A stretch of DNA of 62,893 bases. Origin: Bryobacterales bacterium (lineage in GTDB: Bacteria > Acidobacteriota > Terriglobia > Bryobacterales > UBA6623). The stretch lies in NCBI GenBank assembly GCA_028819255.1, contig JAPPMB010000140.1:1-62893 (forward strand), in the 5' to 3' direction. Below are positions 44,101 to 52,795 of this stretch, piece by piece. The notes beneath the pieces were generated by a model that saw nothing but the letters and a program-made list of their open reading frames with translations, was not told where the DNA came from and did no database searches. A program made the position numbers and the translations under genes. Each line of letters opens with the position of its first letter. Within the stretch, counting starts at the first letter, position 1.

Positions 44101-44391
44101 CATGACGATGCCGCCTTGCGTCACGGGCTTGAAACCAGCGCTGAGGATGTTCAGCTCGTAGCTGCCGGATTGCAGGAGCGGAAACGTATAGAGCCCCGCT
44201 TCGTTCGTCAACGTCTCCATCGCGATTCCCGTGGCGACGTTCTGCAGGGTTGCCTCAGCTCCGGGGATCACCGCCCCCGTGCTGTCAGTAACCGTTCCTT
44301 GCAGCTGGCCTGTCTGGGCCAGCGCAGCCTGAGCGAAGAGCCACCCGACGGCCGCGAAAGCACACAGGCGGCGAATAGTTGTCCCATGCAT
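41125..44391 (-). CDS. TonB-dependent receptor with carboxypeptidase-regulatory-like domain
   Basis: A 1,088-residue outer-membrane protein. ATG 44391 follows AAGGAGG. The signal peptide is MHGTTIRRLCAFAAVGWLFAQAALA. Residues about 28-115 are a CarboxypepD_reg/SusC-like domain (GQLQGTVTDSTGAVIPGAEA, GLYTFPLLQSGSYELNILSA). The plug follows (MWQLDGTSVQNSTIG, EFKVEINNLSAEYGRTGGG), then a long beta barrel with many aromatic strand ends, terminating in QIQFSLRVEF with the C-terminal Phe needed for barrel assembly. This Oar/TBDR class dominates Acidobacteriota and takes up polysaccharide fragments or other large ligands. No SusD or other partner is adjacent. The substrate is unknown. Confidence 0.92.
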   Translation of the reverse strand: MHGTTIRRLCAFAAVGWLFAQAALAQTGQLQGTVTDSTGAVIPGAEATLQNVATGIAMETLTNEAGLYTFPLLQSGSYELNILSAGFKPVTQGGIVMETSTVRTVDVQLELGDVTETVTVEAAAPLLQAETSTVGQLIERTTVMNMPVESRRAASLVRLTGTVVFRNEGAGGEQLPFFSMAGGRSRNQMWQLDGTSVQNSTIGIAQLGLNPTSESLQEFKVEINNLSAEYGRTGGGFILMTTRSGTNEFHGAAYEFLRNDALDARTFFAAGKAPLRYNIFGVSIGGPVRKDKTFFFFNWEGARRRTGRTFSSDDIPHPPEVQGDFSNRVDTAILDPLTGEPFPNHMIPQARMDPLGREFAGFYPKPNRTGNDITRRPRDNYLFNVSNPLDQNVYTTRVDHYFGPSDRIFGRYTASPNVAVNLPRFPVEVADPNAANINNDHDQVTIAWVHNFSPALINDFRYNWGNRQHINRSFGWQSGKNGDLGVQGVDPSFLASVFPAGLTRIGAGNHERVVPIVKTIQAINNLTWIKDSHQIKLGFNFRYSKFRDEHNQRAGGFFNFNDRATGDGLASLLLGWTTGATLLDNDPIHPRTDYVAGFVQDDWKVAPNLTLNLGLRWSMDSPRWEQDNQQSGFDIKPTNPVSGTPGIVTFAGRDGYDKYSHDFDRNNLGPRFGFAYRPRDDLVVRGGYGVVYYPIYISQVATRFSAGFSKLASFSSPDGGFTPAFRFQDGLPPPPPGAALDHSFGAVPLGSRPRFSPEFLQDNHSNGYSHQWNLTVQKQLRGNSVFEISYLGNVGHQLSSNILNINMIPLANGRGPERQDQSLRPYPQFNNVNLVYPDFGNSSYHALNTKLEKRYSGGLSYLMNYTWSVFKDDVEAATELAGGAGNGYQHIELRHLDKAYSGNHTPHRFITSIVYDLPLGKGRAVEIGNAVLNQIIGGWGVGTITELRSGIPYGIIERTNRSNTFSHSQRPNLVGEPKLPGGRSRSEFLGEFFDTSAFESPGVGVFGDSPRTLCCGPGFLGLDISAHKWFDFTERVRMQFRTDLFNIINRPNFRNPGTVHGRGDFGRIGGILVGSTGRQIQFSLRVEF

Positions 44392-45179
44392 GGCATCCTC
44401 CTTCTTGGTAGGCGCCAAAGCCGCCCTGAGCGACTGGAGCACGAGACGACAGTGCGCGTCCGGATGCTAGCACTAAACGGGCATAGCGTCAATGGGGCGC
44501 TTCATCTTCCTTCATCCTCGGTGTCTGACGTGCTCTTCATTTCGCGCTGAACTGAGACGAAGTCTGAAATTAGGTGAGGTCGTGCCGGTTGTCTAGCCTG
44601 CTGATCGGCAGAAGTAGTGATCGCGCCAAGAGTCCTGTCACACGAGTTTGCGCGCGAATTCGCTCGCGATCCGTCCTCCGAATGGTGAAGCACACCGTCC
44701 CCGCTGACTCCTTTAGCGCCCGGCCAAGGATCCTTAGTCTGGCCCCGATCGTGTCTTTTACTTGCTGTTCTTGCACACATCCATCCCGTAAGTTGCCGAA
44801 CATGCAGTAATTGATCTCTGATCAAAAAGTTTGAAATGAGGTCGATCCTTCTGACCATTGTGGCTCCTCAGAAAGCCGATTTCGTGGCACGATTCTTGGC
44901 ACAATCAGTAAGGTATTCTCCACAACTCCGCTCGACTGCCGATAGGCGGGAGTAAGGTAGAAGGACGGATGACTTATCATCATCCCGTCTCTTCAGTCTT
45001 TTTGGGTGGTCCCGGTTGTCCAGACAACTGCCTAGTGAAATCGGGGCGGACTCCGCTCCTCCTCTGAACAACCGACCAAGGCGGTTCGTCCGCAATGGGA
45101 AGTCATGATCACCCTGTCTCCCCGTCTTGTTCCCGCTCGGCCGCCGATTGGGGCCTCGGCCCTGTCCGGATCGACTTGG
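44392..45179. other. intergenic with intergenic-repeat copies, no firm gene
   Basis: No gene that I can support. A 77-codon open frame on the minus strand (44570-44803, MFGNLRDGCVQEQQ) might be a short gene but has no recognised family. The region includes two segments (44581-44613 and 44930-45022) that resemble parts of a single element at 47877-48027. The end of a dead TIM-barrel gene lies at its right edge. Confidence 0.4.
44930..45022 (+). repeat. about 90-bp intergenic repeat, copy 1
   Basis: It aligns with 47935-48027 in the same orientation with small gaps (GACYGCCGAYAGGCRGGAGT, then TCATC, GTCTC, and TTGGGTGG..C.CGG.TGTCCAG at the end). By eye identity is 70-75%. This copy sits just downstream of the sugar-oxidoreductase operon. 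Confidence 0.45.
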
Positions 45180-45562
45180 TCGCTCGAGATCCGAGCCGGC
45201 ACACCCCGGCGCTCGCAGGCACTTGTTGGCGGTGATGCAGACGGCTTCCAAGCTCCGGGTAAGCATCGCCGTCCGTTGGGAGGCCCATTCGTCGGCATTG
45301 CGCCAATCGAACATCTCAGGGCCGTCGTGGCCGAGGCTGCTGGCAAGGGCCGAGGCTTCAACGGGTGTGGAACTGACGTAGGGGTCGGGCCGGGGATCCT
45401 TGCCGTCCTCCGCATCGACCGGAAGACCGCGTTGGTTTCCACGGAACAAACCGCAAGCCACCGACAGCTTGAGGCCCTTGGCCGGGGCCCGCCGGGGCAA
45501 TTGGCAGCTGGCCGGGAACGCCCCGCCGCCGCGAGGGCTCCTGTGAAGTCCCTCCTCCGCAC
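45180..45562 (-). pseudogene. TIM-barrel sugar isomerase-like gene, truncated and frameshifted
   Basis: The N-terminal part of a Tat-exported TIM-barrel protein (hydroxypyruvate isomerase/xylose isomerase-like). A GTG at 45562 gives the leader VRRRDFTGALAAAG, then a frameshift. The second frame reads KGLKLSVACGLFRGNQ, MFDWRNADEW and LEAVCITANKCLRAPGC, which match the first strands of this family. Nothing after about residue 120 remains, where the usual length is about 290. It is downstream of two Gfo/Idh/MocA genes on the same strand, the usual sugar-catabolism arrangement. Confidence 0.6.
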
Positions 45563-45602
45563 GGTCTGTCTGGAATCCCGTGCGACCGTTCGCTGCCCGG
45601 TC

Positions 45603-46739
45603 CTATCCCTCCATCATTTCGTCCCAGGTCACCTCGCCCCGAGCGTCCATCGCCATTTGACCAAGGATTGCAGTGAGCGTGCTTTCGGCTCCCCGGACGC
45701 CGGTGTTCTCCGGTTTGCCCTCGGCAATACGCCGGACGAACGCCTCCATGGAGTCCTGCGTAGTGCTGCGCTCGGACTTCTCCAGCACATCGTCGTCCCG
45801 CCCCCGGTAGTGCCGCCAGTGTAGTTCCGACGTCTCGATCATCCCGTTGGTCCCGAAGAACTGTTCGTGGACTTCCCGGTAGCTGTTCGATCCGAGGGTG
45901 GAGCCCGCGAGCGACGCCAGCACGCCATCCTCGTACTCGAAAACGACATTGTTGTTGTCGCGCATGTCACCGGCCCGGCCCGCCGTTCGAGCCCCGCGGC
46001 CGACGGCGCTGAGCGGGTGCGCTCCAAGGAACCAGTTCAGGACATCGATGCAGTGGACATTGTTCTCAACGATCAAGTCGCCCGCCAAGTCCCTCCAGAT
46101 GTGCCAGCGCTTGATCTTTTCGACGTCGGTCTGGGGACGGACCCGGTCCGCGGAACTCCTCGGACTGGGGCCCGTCTTGAGGAAATGGGCGTGAGCCATC
46201 CGGATGTCCCCGATCGCGCCGGAGTCATGCGCCTGTTTCGCCAATCTGTAGGTCTTGGCATATCGTCGTTGGAAGCCCATGGTGATGTTGATCCTGCGAT
46301 CCGCCGAGTCCGACGCCTTCATGATCCTCTTGCAGTCTTCCACGGTCACCGCGGCAGGTTTCTCGATGTAGATGTGCTTGCCTGACTTGACCGCAGCTTC
46401 GAAGTGGTCAGCATGCACGAAGGGGGGCGTGGCGATGATCACGGCGTCCACGTCGCTAGCGAGCAACTCGTTCAAGTCGTTGTATGCCTTCGGGGACTGG
46501 GTGCCGATGCGCTGCTTCGTTCTGGCGATCTGCTCGTCGAACAGGTCGCACATTGCGACCAGCCGAGCGTCTGTGGCCTGAAGCAGGGCTCCGACCAGCG
46601 AGCCCCCGCGTCCGCCGCAGCCAATCAGGCCGACGGACGGGGTCGAATTGGCGGCCGAGCCGCGCGCGGCTGCAAGCGGAAGCGCCATCGCTGCCGCTCG
46701 CAGCACGGTCCGTCGAGTTGTGGAGTCCGGGTTTCTCAT
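45603..46739 (-). CDS. Gfo/Idh/MocA oxidoreductase, Tat-exported (1)
   Basis: A 378-residue NAD(P)-dependent oxidoreductase with a twin-arginine leader (TTRRTVLRAAAMALPLAAA). The Rossmann motif is VGLIGCGGRGGSLVGAL. EKPAAVTVEDCKRIM carries the conserved catalytic-region Lys (EKP), and NNVHCIDVLNWFLGAHP the family His. It probably oxidises or reduces a sugar or inositol-type substrate in the periplasm. It is the second gene of a minus-strand operon: the upstream oxidoreductase ends 24 bases before its start, and a dead TIM-barrel isomerase follows 40 bases later. Confidence 0.9.
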   Translation of the reverse strand: MRNPDSTTRRTVLRAAAMALPLAAARGSAANSTPSVGLIGCGGRGGSLVGALLQATDARLVAMCDLFDEQIARTKQRIGTQSPKAYNDLNELLASDVDAVIIATPPFVHADHFEAAVKSGKHIYIEKPAAVTVEDCKRIMKASDSADRRINITMGFQRRYAKTYRLAKQAHDSGAIGDIRMAHAHFLKTGPSPRSSADRVRPQTDVEKIKRWHIWRDLAGDLIVENNVHCIDVLNWFLGAHPLSAVGRGARTAGRAGDMRDNNNVVFEYEDGVLASLAGSTLGSNSYREVHEQFFGTNGMIETSELHWRHYRGRDDDVLEKSERSTTQDSMEAFVRRIAEGKPENTGVRGAESTLTAILGQMAMDARGEVTWDEMMEG

Positions 46740-46763
46740 CGTTTGTCTCCTTGACCGATTGAG

Positions 46764-47822
46764 TCAGGACATCATGTCGGACGCCCTCAGCACTGTCTCG
46801 TGAACGAGCAGTTCGTGATCGTATGAGTACTTCAGAGGGGTCTTGGTCTTGAAGGCCCGTGCGAACTCCTCCATGTCGGCCACATAGCGTGGCTGCGGGC
46901 CAAGGTCGATGGCCTGCCAACCTTCCTTGTAGGGTCCTCGAGCCTGACGCATGGCCACCTTCATCTTGGAATGGCCTCCAAGCGGCTGGACCATGAACGT
47001 TCCGTCCGTCCCGATCACCTCGAACGACCGGTGGTCGCCAGACCCGTACATCCGGGCAGTCGTCGACACCAAAGCCAGACCTCCCGAGTATTCGAGCACC
47101 GCCAGTGTGTTGTCCTTGAGGTCGTCGTCGACGCCGGTGTCGTGCCGGAGCCACGTGTGAACCTTGTCCGGGCGGCCAGTGAACTCGAGCACTCGGTCGA
47201 CGACATGGCCGATGAGCTCGAACATCGCCCCGCCTGGGTAGCGCGCCTCCAAGTCCCGTTGCGGCTGATCGCGGTCGGAATTGATTGTGGCGCGAATCAG
47301 GTGCACATGGCCGAGCCAGCCCTTCCTGGCCGCCTCTGCGGCGGCGTTGATCCCTGCTTGGCCCCGAAGCACCCATCCCTTCTGCAGGAGGAGATTCTTG
47401 GTGCGCGCCTCCTCTACCAGTTCCTTGAAGGGCTCGTACGTGTCTCCCGCTGGCTTCTCGAGGTGCAGGTGCTTGCCCGCATCGATCACCTTCCGGCCCC
47501 ACGGGATGGCTTGCCAAGGCTTGCACTCGACGACCACCAAATCGATCGACTCGTCGCTGAGCAGTTCGCCCTCTGAAACCCATTGCTGGCCCTTGTAGAG
47601 CGGGTCCGCCGCATGCTTTTTCTGCACTGCCGGATCGTGCTCGCAAATGCACGCGACTTCGTAGTCGGGAGAGTCGAGCATCGCTTGGAGCTTTCCGCGC
47701 ACGTGGCTATGTTGCGTCCCTAGGACGGCCGCCCGGACCTTGCGCTCCGCTCCCTTCGCCGCGCCGGCTGCGGCCATGGCTGCGCCGGACGAAATCAGGA
47801 ACTCTCTTCGATCGATTGACAT
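46764..47822 (-). CDS. Gfo/Idh/MocA oxidoreductase, Tat-exported (2)
   Basis: A 352-residue enzyme of the same superfamily with leader MSIDRREFLISSGAAMAAAG. The N-terminal Rossmann fold is AAVLGTQHSHVRGKLQAML, and the catalytic-region motif is LHLEKPAGDTYEPF. MFELIGHVVDRVLEFTGRPD holds the family His. The Gly-rich loop is unusual (GTQHSH), found in a subgroup whose substrates are unknown. First gene of the operon with the enzyme above; no transporter is attached. Confidence 0.88.
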   Translation of the reverse strand: MSIDRREFLISSGAAMAAAGAAKGAERKVRAAVLGTQHSHVRGKLQAMLDSPDYEVACICEHDPAVQKKHAADPLYKGQQWVSEGELLSDESIDLVVVECKPWQAIPWGRKVIDAGKHLHLEKPAGDTYEPFKELVEEARTKNLLLQKGWVLRGQAGINAAAEAARKGWLGHVHLIRATINSDRDQPQRDLEARYPGGAMFELIGHVVDRVLEFTGRPDKVHTWLRHDTGVDDDLKDNTLAVLEYSGGLALVSTTARMYGSGDHRSFEVIGTDGTFMVQPLGGHSKMKVAMRQARGPYKEGWQAIDLGPQPRYVADMEEFARAFKTKTPLKYSYDHELLVHETVLRASDMMS

Positions 47823-48383
47823 AGGCCTTCCTCTGTTGCGTCGGACGGACTCGCGCCGTCCTGCGGGATCTGAGATGGTGCCGGTTGCTTGGACAGCTGA
47901 TTGGCAGATCCAAGGTGTACTCCGTAGCTCTGCCCGACCGCCGACAGGCAGGAGTTTAGCAGGGGGATGGGTGGTTCTTCATCCAGTCTCGTCACATTGT
48001 CTTGGGTGGCCGCGGCTGTCCAGCCCGCATCTCTCACGAGCGGGACATCAGCCGTGACCACCCAGCAGCTCGTCTGTCTTGGAGGTCGCCGTGAACCGAA
48101 GCGCTCCAGCGTCTCTTCCACTGTCTCTTCGCCATGCTTGTCCTCCTCCTGGTCCGGCGGAGTATACCTCCTAGCTCACCGTCCGAATAAGCGGCACCAC
48201 CTCAGGGGCGGAGAGGGAGCCCGGCAGACTGCTATCGGGTATAGCGTTCGCACACCTCACAAGCGTCCCCTCAGATGGAAGACCTCTGCGGGGAACTCAC
48301 TGCCACGGCAGACCGCCGCGGAATCCCCTCGCCTCGCCCTCACCGCCTAGAATGGGACTCTCGCCGTTTGTTCGGCGTCGGGT
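47823..48383. other. intergenic between divergent oxidoreductase operon and feoAB
   Basis: No gene is evident in these 560 bases. It includes the second copy of the roughly 90-bp intergenic repeat (47935-48027), preceded by GTGCCGGTTG....GCTGATTGGCAGA (47877-47910), which also resembles 44581-44613. Promoters for both flanking operons should lie here, but I see no clear Fur box. Confidence 0.4.
47935..48027 (+). repeat. about 90-bp intergenic repeat, copy 2
   Basis: The partner of 44930-45022, same orientation. Located upstream of the sugar-oxidoreductase operon, so the two copies bracket that 2.9-kb operon as direct repeats. Confidence 0.45.
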
Positions 48384-48638
48384 ATGGAAACGCTGACCGA
48401 TCTCGCGCCGGGCAAGACCGCAGTGGTAACGGAATTGCGCTTCGGCGACGCCGATGCCGTGCGGCTGATGGAATTCGGGTTTGTCCCCGGGGTGTCGGTG
48501 TCGTGCCAACGGCGTGTTCCGATGGGCGACTTGTCCGTCTATCAGCTGGACGGTTTCCAGATCACCCTCCGCAGGGAGACCGCATCCAGGATCGTCGTCC
48601 GGATGAGGGCCGAGGCCGAAGGGTCCGACCATGTCTAG
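48384..48638 (+). CDS. feoA: ferrous iron transport accessory protein FeoA
   Basis: An 84-residue SH3-like FeoA protein: METLTDLAPGKTAVVTELRF, then VRLMEFGFVPGVSV and MGDLSVYQLDGFQITLRRE. These are the family's canonical strands. It assists the FeoB iron transporter in the cytoplasm. Its last codons overlap the feoB start by eight bases, so the two are coupled. Confidence 0.92.
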   Translation: METLTDLAPGKTAVVTELRFGDADAVRLMEFGFVPGVSVSCQRRVPMGDLSVYQLDGFQITLRRETASRIVVRMRAEAEGSDHV

Positions 48639-50502
48639 CGCCCACGCTGCGCACGCAGCCCCCGCTCCGGCGAGTCTGGCGGATCGCCGTGTGGTTGCGA
48701 TCTGCGGCGCGCCAAACGTTGGCAAGTCCACTTTCTTCAACCGGCTGACCGGCCTGCGCCAGAAGGTGGCCAACTATCCTGGCATCACCGTCGAGAAGCG
48801 AATCGGCAGCATCGAACTGCCCGACGGACAGGCAGTCGACCTGATCGACCTGCCCGGGATCGTTGGCCTGCACCCGCGGTCCGAGGACGAGAGGATCAGC
48901 ATGGACGTGCTTCGAGGCACCTCGAAGACTCTCCCGAAGCCGTCTGCAGCGATTCTCCTGCTCGACTCGACAACGCTCGAAGCCCAGCTTCGCCTTGTGC
49001 CGGAGATCCTCGGGTTCGGCGTGCCAACTCTTGTCGTGCTCAATATGGCGGACGATCTGGCCGCCCGAGGCGGCAGCGTTGACGAGGCTGTCATCGAGAA
49101 GCAGGTCGGTGCTCCGGTCGCACTGGTGAGCGCTCGGCTCGGCACCGGGATGGAGCGGGTCAGAGATTTCCTGCAGGGCACGCTCTCCCCGCCCCCTCCG
49201 GTCCAGCTTCCCGTGCTCAACAACATTCCCGCGGAACGGCAGTGGGCGGGAACTGTCGCGCGGGAGGCCAGCTACCACCCGCCGGAGCCGTCCCTTTGGG
49301 GGCGCCGCCTCGACACGATCTTCCTGCATCCCGTGGGGGGCCCGCTCTTCTTTCTGGCCGTGGTCGTCGCGGTCTTCCAGAGCATCTTTACGCTGGCCGT
49401 GCCGATGATGGACACCGTCGAGGCGCTCATTGCAACGAGTGGCGGATGGCTTGGAGCCGTTCTTCCCGACTCCATTCTGAAGGGACTCCTGCTCGACGGA
49501 ATCTGGGGCGGGGTCGGGTCGGTCGTGATCTTTCTTCCCCAGATCCTGATCCTGTTCCTGTTCGTCGGAATCCTCGAGGATTCCGGATACCTCGCGCGGG
49601 CTGCGGCGATCGCGGACCGGTCCATGCGGAGCGTGGGCCTGGAGGGGCGCTCGTTCATACCTCTGCTCTCGGCATACGCCTGCGCAGTGCCGGCCATCAT
49701 GGCGGCCAGGACTGTCGAGAATCAGCGAGACAGGCTGGCGACCATCTTCATCGCGCCGCTGACGACATGCTCGGCCCGCCTTCCGGTCTACGCCCTGCTG
49801 ATCGCGGCGTTCATCCCCGAGAGACCGATTCTAGGACCGTTTCTCGGAACGCGGGCGACGGTGCTTCTTGGGCTCTATGCCGTCGGCTTTCTCGCGGCCT
49901 GTCTCACCGCGTTCGCTCTCAAGTCCACTGTGCTGAAGAGCAAGCCGATGCCGTTCATGCTCCCACTGCCAGCCTATCGCCTTCCGACACTGCGGTCCCT
50001 GTCCTACCGCCTCCTGGACCGCTCAAAGATCTTCCTGCGACGCGCAGGCACGGTCATCATGGTGGCGACCATCGTCCTGTGGTTTCTCGCCAGCGTCCCG
50101 TACAGCAACGGCAGTCCGCCGGACATCGGAGACAGCCTCGCGGGTTCGATCGGAAAGACGATCGAGCCTCTCGTCGAACCGCTTGGCCTGAACTGGAAGG
50201 TCGCCATCGGGCTGATCACGTCCCTGGCCGCCAGAGAGGTGATTGTGGGTACCCTCGGAACTATCTACGGAATGGAGACCGACGAGGACTCTCCCGCGCT
50301 GCAGGACGCGCTGCGCAAGGATCTGTCGTTCGGCAGTGCGATCGCATTGCTGCTGTACTTCGCCTTCGCGATGCAATGCATGTCGACGGTCGCGATTGTG
50401 CGAAGGGAAACGGGTGGCTGGAGGTGGCCGATCGCGCAGTTCGCGTACATGCTCATCCTCGCGTACGTCTCCGGACTCGCCGCTTACAGAATCTTCGGGT
50501 GA
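48631..50502 (+). CDS. feoB: ferrous iron transporter FeoB
   Basis: A 623-residue GTP-driven Fe2+ permease. The G domain starts at about residue 22: G1 GAPNVGKSTFFN, G3 DLPGIVGL, G4 VLNMADDL and the VSARLG region of G5. The membrane part contains the two Gate motifs (ILEDSGYLARAA and SLAAREVIVGTLGT) and LSAYACAVPAIMAAR. It is shorter than the 750-residue E. coli protein, as in many bacteria. It imports ferrous iron under low-oxygen or reducing conditions. No FeoC follows. Confidence 0.95.
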   Translation: MSSAHAAHAAPAPASLADRRVVAICGAPNVGKSTFFNRLTGLRQKVANYPGITVEKRIGSIELPDGQAVDLIDLPGIVGLHPRSEDERISMDVLRGTSKTLPKPSAAILLLDSTTLEAQLRLVPEILGFGVPTLVVLNMADDLAARGGSVDEAVIEKQVGAPVALVSARLGTGMERVRDFLQGTLSPPPPVQLPVLNNIPAERQWAGTVAREASYHPPEPSLWGRRLDTIFLHPVGGPLFFLAVVVAVFQSIFTLAVPMMDTVEALIATSGGWLGAVLPDSILKGLLLDGIWGGVGSVVIFLPQILILFLFVGILEDSGYLARAAAIADRSMRSVGLEGRSFIPLLSAYACAVPAIMAARTVENQRDRLATIFIAPLTTCSARLPVYALLIAAFIPERPILGPFLGTRATVLLGLYAVGFLAACLTAFALKSTVLKSKPMPFMLPLPAYRLPTLRSLSYRLLDRSKIFLRRAGTVIMVATIVLWFLASVPYSNGSPPDIGDSLAGSIGKTIEPLVEPLGLNWKVAIGLITSLAAREVIVGTLGTIYGMETDEDSPALQDALRKDLSFGSAIALLLYFAFAMQCMSTVAIVRRETGGWRWPIAQFAYMLILAYVSGLAAYRIFG

Positions 50503-50713
50503 TTGCGCTCCGGACGTCTCCGCATTCGCTGCAGGGCACGGATGTGCAACTCCGCTCTTAGCGCATGGGAGAGTGCGTGCCGGTAATCCGAATTGCGAAG
50601 GCATCGTACCCGCGAACGGGCCTCTTGCGGCAAATGTCCGGCCGGTCCAAGACAGCGCCTCGTTACCGAGCCTGTGCCCGTGAACGGAGGTTCTCGGTGA
50701 ACTGGCCTATTAC

Positions 50714-51250
50714 ATGTCCGCAGGCATGAGAGAGCATTTCGAGTTCATCAGCAGAACGCCGGTTCTGAGCGCCGCGCTGATGACGGTGCTCGTTCTTCTC
50801 CTCGCCGTATTTCCGGCCCTGCCCATCGGGGGAGAAATGCTCGACGTCAGGGCGGGATACACCTATCCGGAGGTTGTCGCCGCGATGGAAGGCTACGGCG
50901 AGCAGGGTAGACGGGTTTATGCATGGTCCAGCGGGATCCTCGACACACTGATGCCCGTCGCCTACGTCAGCCTTCTGGCCGGCGTGGTCTACCGGTTCCG
51001 ATTCACGGATAGGCTCTGGAGACTAGCGCATTTGCCATTGGCGGCGGGCGTGCTGGATGTTTGCGAGAACGTTCTGATCGTCCTCATGCTGACTCGGTAC
51101 CCGGACGTCTCTGCCGGGCACGTGGCGGTCGCGTCGTTCTTCACAGCGTCGAAGCGCTATGCGGTGTCGATCTGCGTGGCGCTGGCGGTCGCGTTGGCGT
51201 TTGCTGCTGCTGTCCGGCGCGGCCGACGGGGCCTCGACCGAACTTCGTAG
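50714..51250 (+). CDS. four-helix membrane protein of unknown function
   Basis: A 178-residue protein with four predicted transmembrane helices (about 18-40, 72-93, 102-125, 142-163). The N-terminal segment faces an extracellular-looking loop (MLDVRAGYTYPEVVAAMEGY). I recognise no conserved catalytic motif and do not assign a family. It follows feoB by about 210 bases but has its own upstream gap, so joint transcription is unclear. Confidence 0.6.
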   Translation: MSAGMREHFEFISRTPVLSAALMTVLVLLLAVFPALPIGGEMLDVRAGYTYPEVVAAMEGYGEQGRRVYAWSSGILDTLMPVAYVSLLAGVVYRFRFTDRLWRLAHLPLAAGVLDVCENVLIVLMLTRYPDVSAGHVAVASFFTASKRYAVSICVALAVALAFAAAVRRGRRGLDRTS

Positions 51251-51352
51251 ACCTCGACCCAGCCGGGCGGTCATCCGAGTCGGGCAAGGGCCGCCCGCGA
51301 CGTCTCCGGACCACTAAGGAATACGGGAGCCATTCCATCCCTTGTTCCTGCC

Positions 51353-52585
51353 CTACAGCGGCGTGTCGATCCACCAGTGATACACGTTTGTCAGGTTCGG
51401 TTCATACGCATGAGACGCCTGTATCAGCAGCCGGTTCCGCTTGTTTGAATTCAGAGAACCGACCACGATGCTGTTCGAGTATGCTGCGATCCCCTCCTCG
51501 CGCATCTTCAAATAGATGCCGTCATCCCAAACAATTCCATCACGTGAAGCATATAGAACAAAATGACCTTTTTGCTCTTTTGTTCCCTGCAAGAATGCAC
51601 TGCGTCCGTGCATGAATTAACAGCCGTTCAGTGATGCCATGTGACCATTCCGAATTCTCTTCTGGAAGTGTGCGATTCTTGGGTCAGACCAAGTGCGGCC
51701 CGCGTCTTCGCTAATCACATAGTCCATCGTGTGTTCGGCGTTGCTGTTGTAGATATAGAACACAATGCTTCCGGAATCCAGCATCTCCATCGATCCATAT
51801 GATTTCCCAGTGGTGTCAAAGGGAAGCTCGCTGCCCTTCACGAACATCCGACCGCCGTCGCGGCTCACATATAGCTCATACACATGCTCGGGCTTGTTGC
51901 CCAAGAAATTGATCTCGTTGTCGTTCTTGAAGTACAACACGAGTATCTCTCCGTTGTAATTCCGTGCATCGTACACCCTTCCTCGATCACGGCACAGCGC
52001 TGCCGGCTTGCTCCATGTGTATCCTTCATCCAGACTGCTGATGTATGTCGGCACCTGAAACTGCCTCCAGATGACATTGGTCGTTATGTCGCACACAAGG
52101 AAAAATATTACAATTTCACCTCTGTATTTCCGAACCGATTTCTCTGCGAAATCGGAGAATTTCTTGCGAGTATTCCCACGCTGTTCTGTGTCGAATAGAT
52201 TCTTCGAATATGCGAGAACGTTCCGATCACTCCATGTTCTCCCTCCGTCTTCGGAACGCTTGTATTCCATCCCACCTCTAGCAGAGTGGCCTTTGCTCGG
52301 CTTCTTCGGGCTGTGAATCTCAGCGGAGCAATTCGGATAGAAGGGGAGGATCTTCGAGTCCTCATACTCGACGAGTGCATGCCCGAGATGTCCGCTTCTC
52401 CCTTCAGGGGAGTTGTCGACGAAGAGATTTCCATCGTTGGGCGGGTTCTTCGGGGTGACCTCGTAGCGACACCCTAGGCTTGTGGCGTCCGAGTCGGTGC
52501 CGCTAGTCTGGACGGTCTGGGAGAACGCCGCCCGCGAGAACAGTTCCAGTCCTGCCCCCATCACACAGCATCGGGGATCGAGCAT
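51353..52585 (-). pseudogene. secreted sialidase-like (BNR/Asp-box) gene with an in-frame TAA
   Basis: One frame runs through 410 codons from ATG 52585 (SD AAAGGAG) and is broken only by a TAA at 51617-51619, after MASLNGC; the same frame continues FMHGRSAFLQGTKEQKGHF to the natural end. Asp-box repeats of the exo-sialidase propeller are visible: SEDGGRTWSD, SSLDEGYTWSK, SRDGGRMF and SEDAGRTWSD. It would have hydrolysed sialic acids or similar 2-keto sugars outside the cell. Base composition is visibly lower in GC than its neighbours, which suggests transfer. A single nonsense mutation is the simplest reading; readthrough cannot be excluded. Confidence 0.75.
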
Positions 52586-52795
52586 CGGCTTTTCTCCTTT
52601 CGTTGCGTGTTACTCCAGCGGCACTGCAGATCGAGGACAGGACGGTGCTCGTCCCCAGAGATTTCCGTCAAGACAGCAGACACAGCGCCACGTGCATTTG
52701 GTGCAGATCGTTCTTCTGCCAGCCGTCTAGTATGGCTTTCACCACAGAGTTCCGGTTGCTATTAAACCGTTTTTTTCCGTGAAATACTCCGAATA

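Noticed and set aside
44570..44803. 77-codon minus-strand frame (MFGNLRDGCVQEQQ) as a gene
   Set aside because: It could be real but has no recognised family, and it sits within or next to repeat-derived intergenic DNA; evidence is too weak to call.
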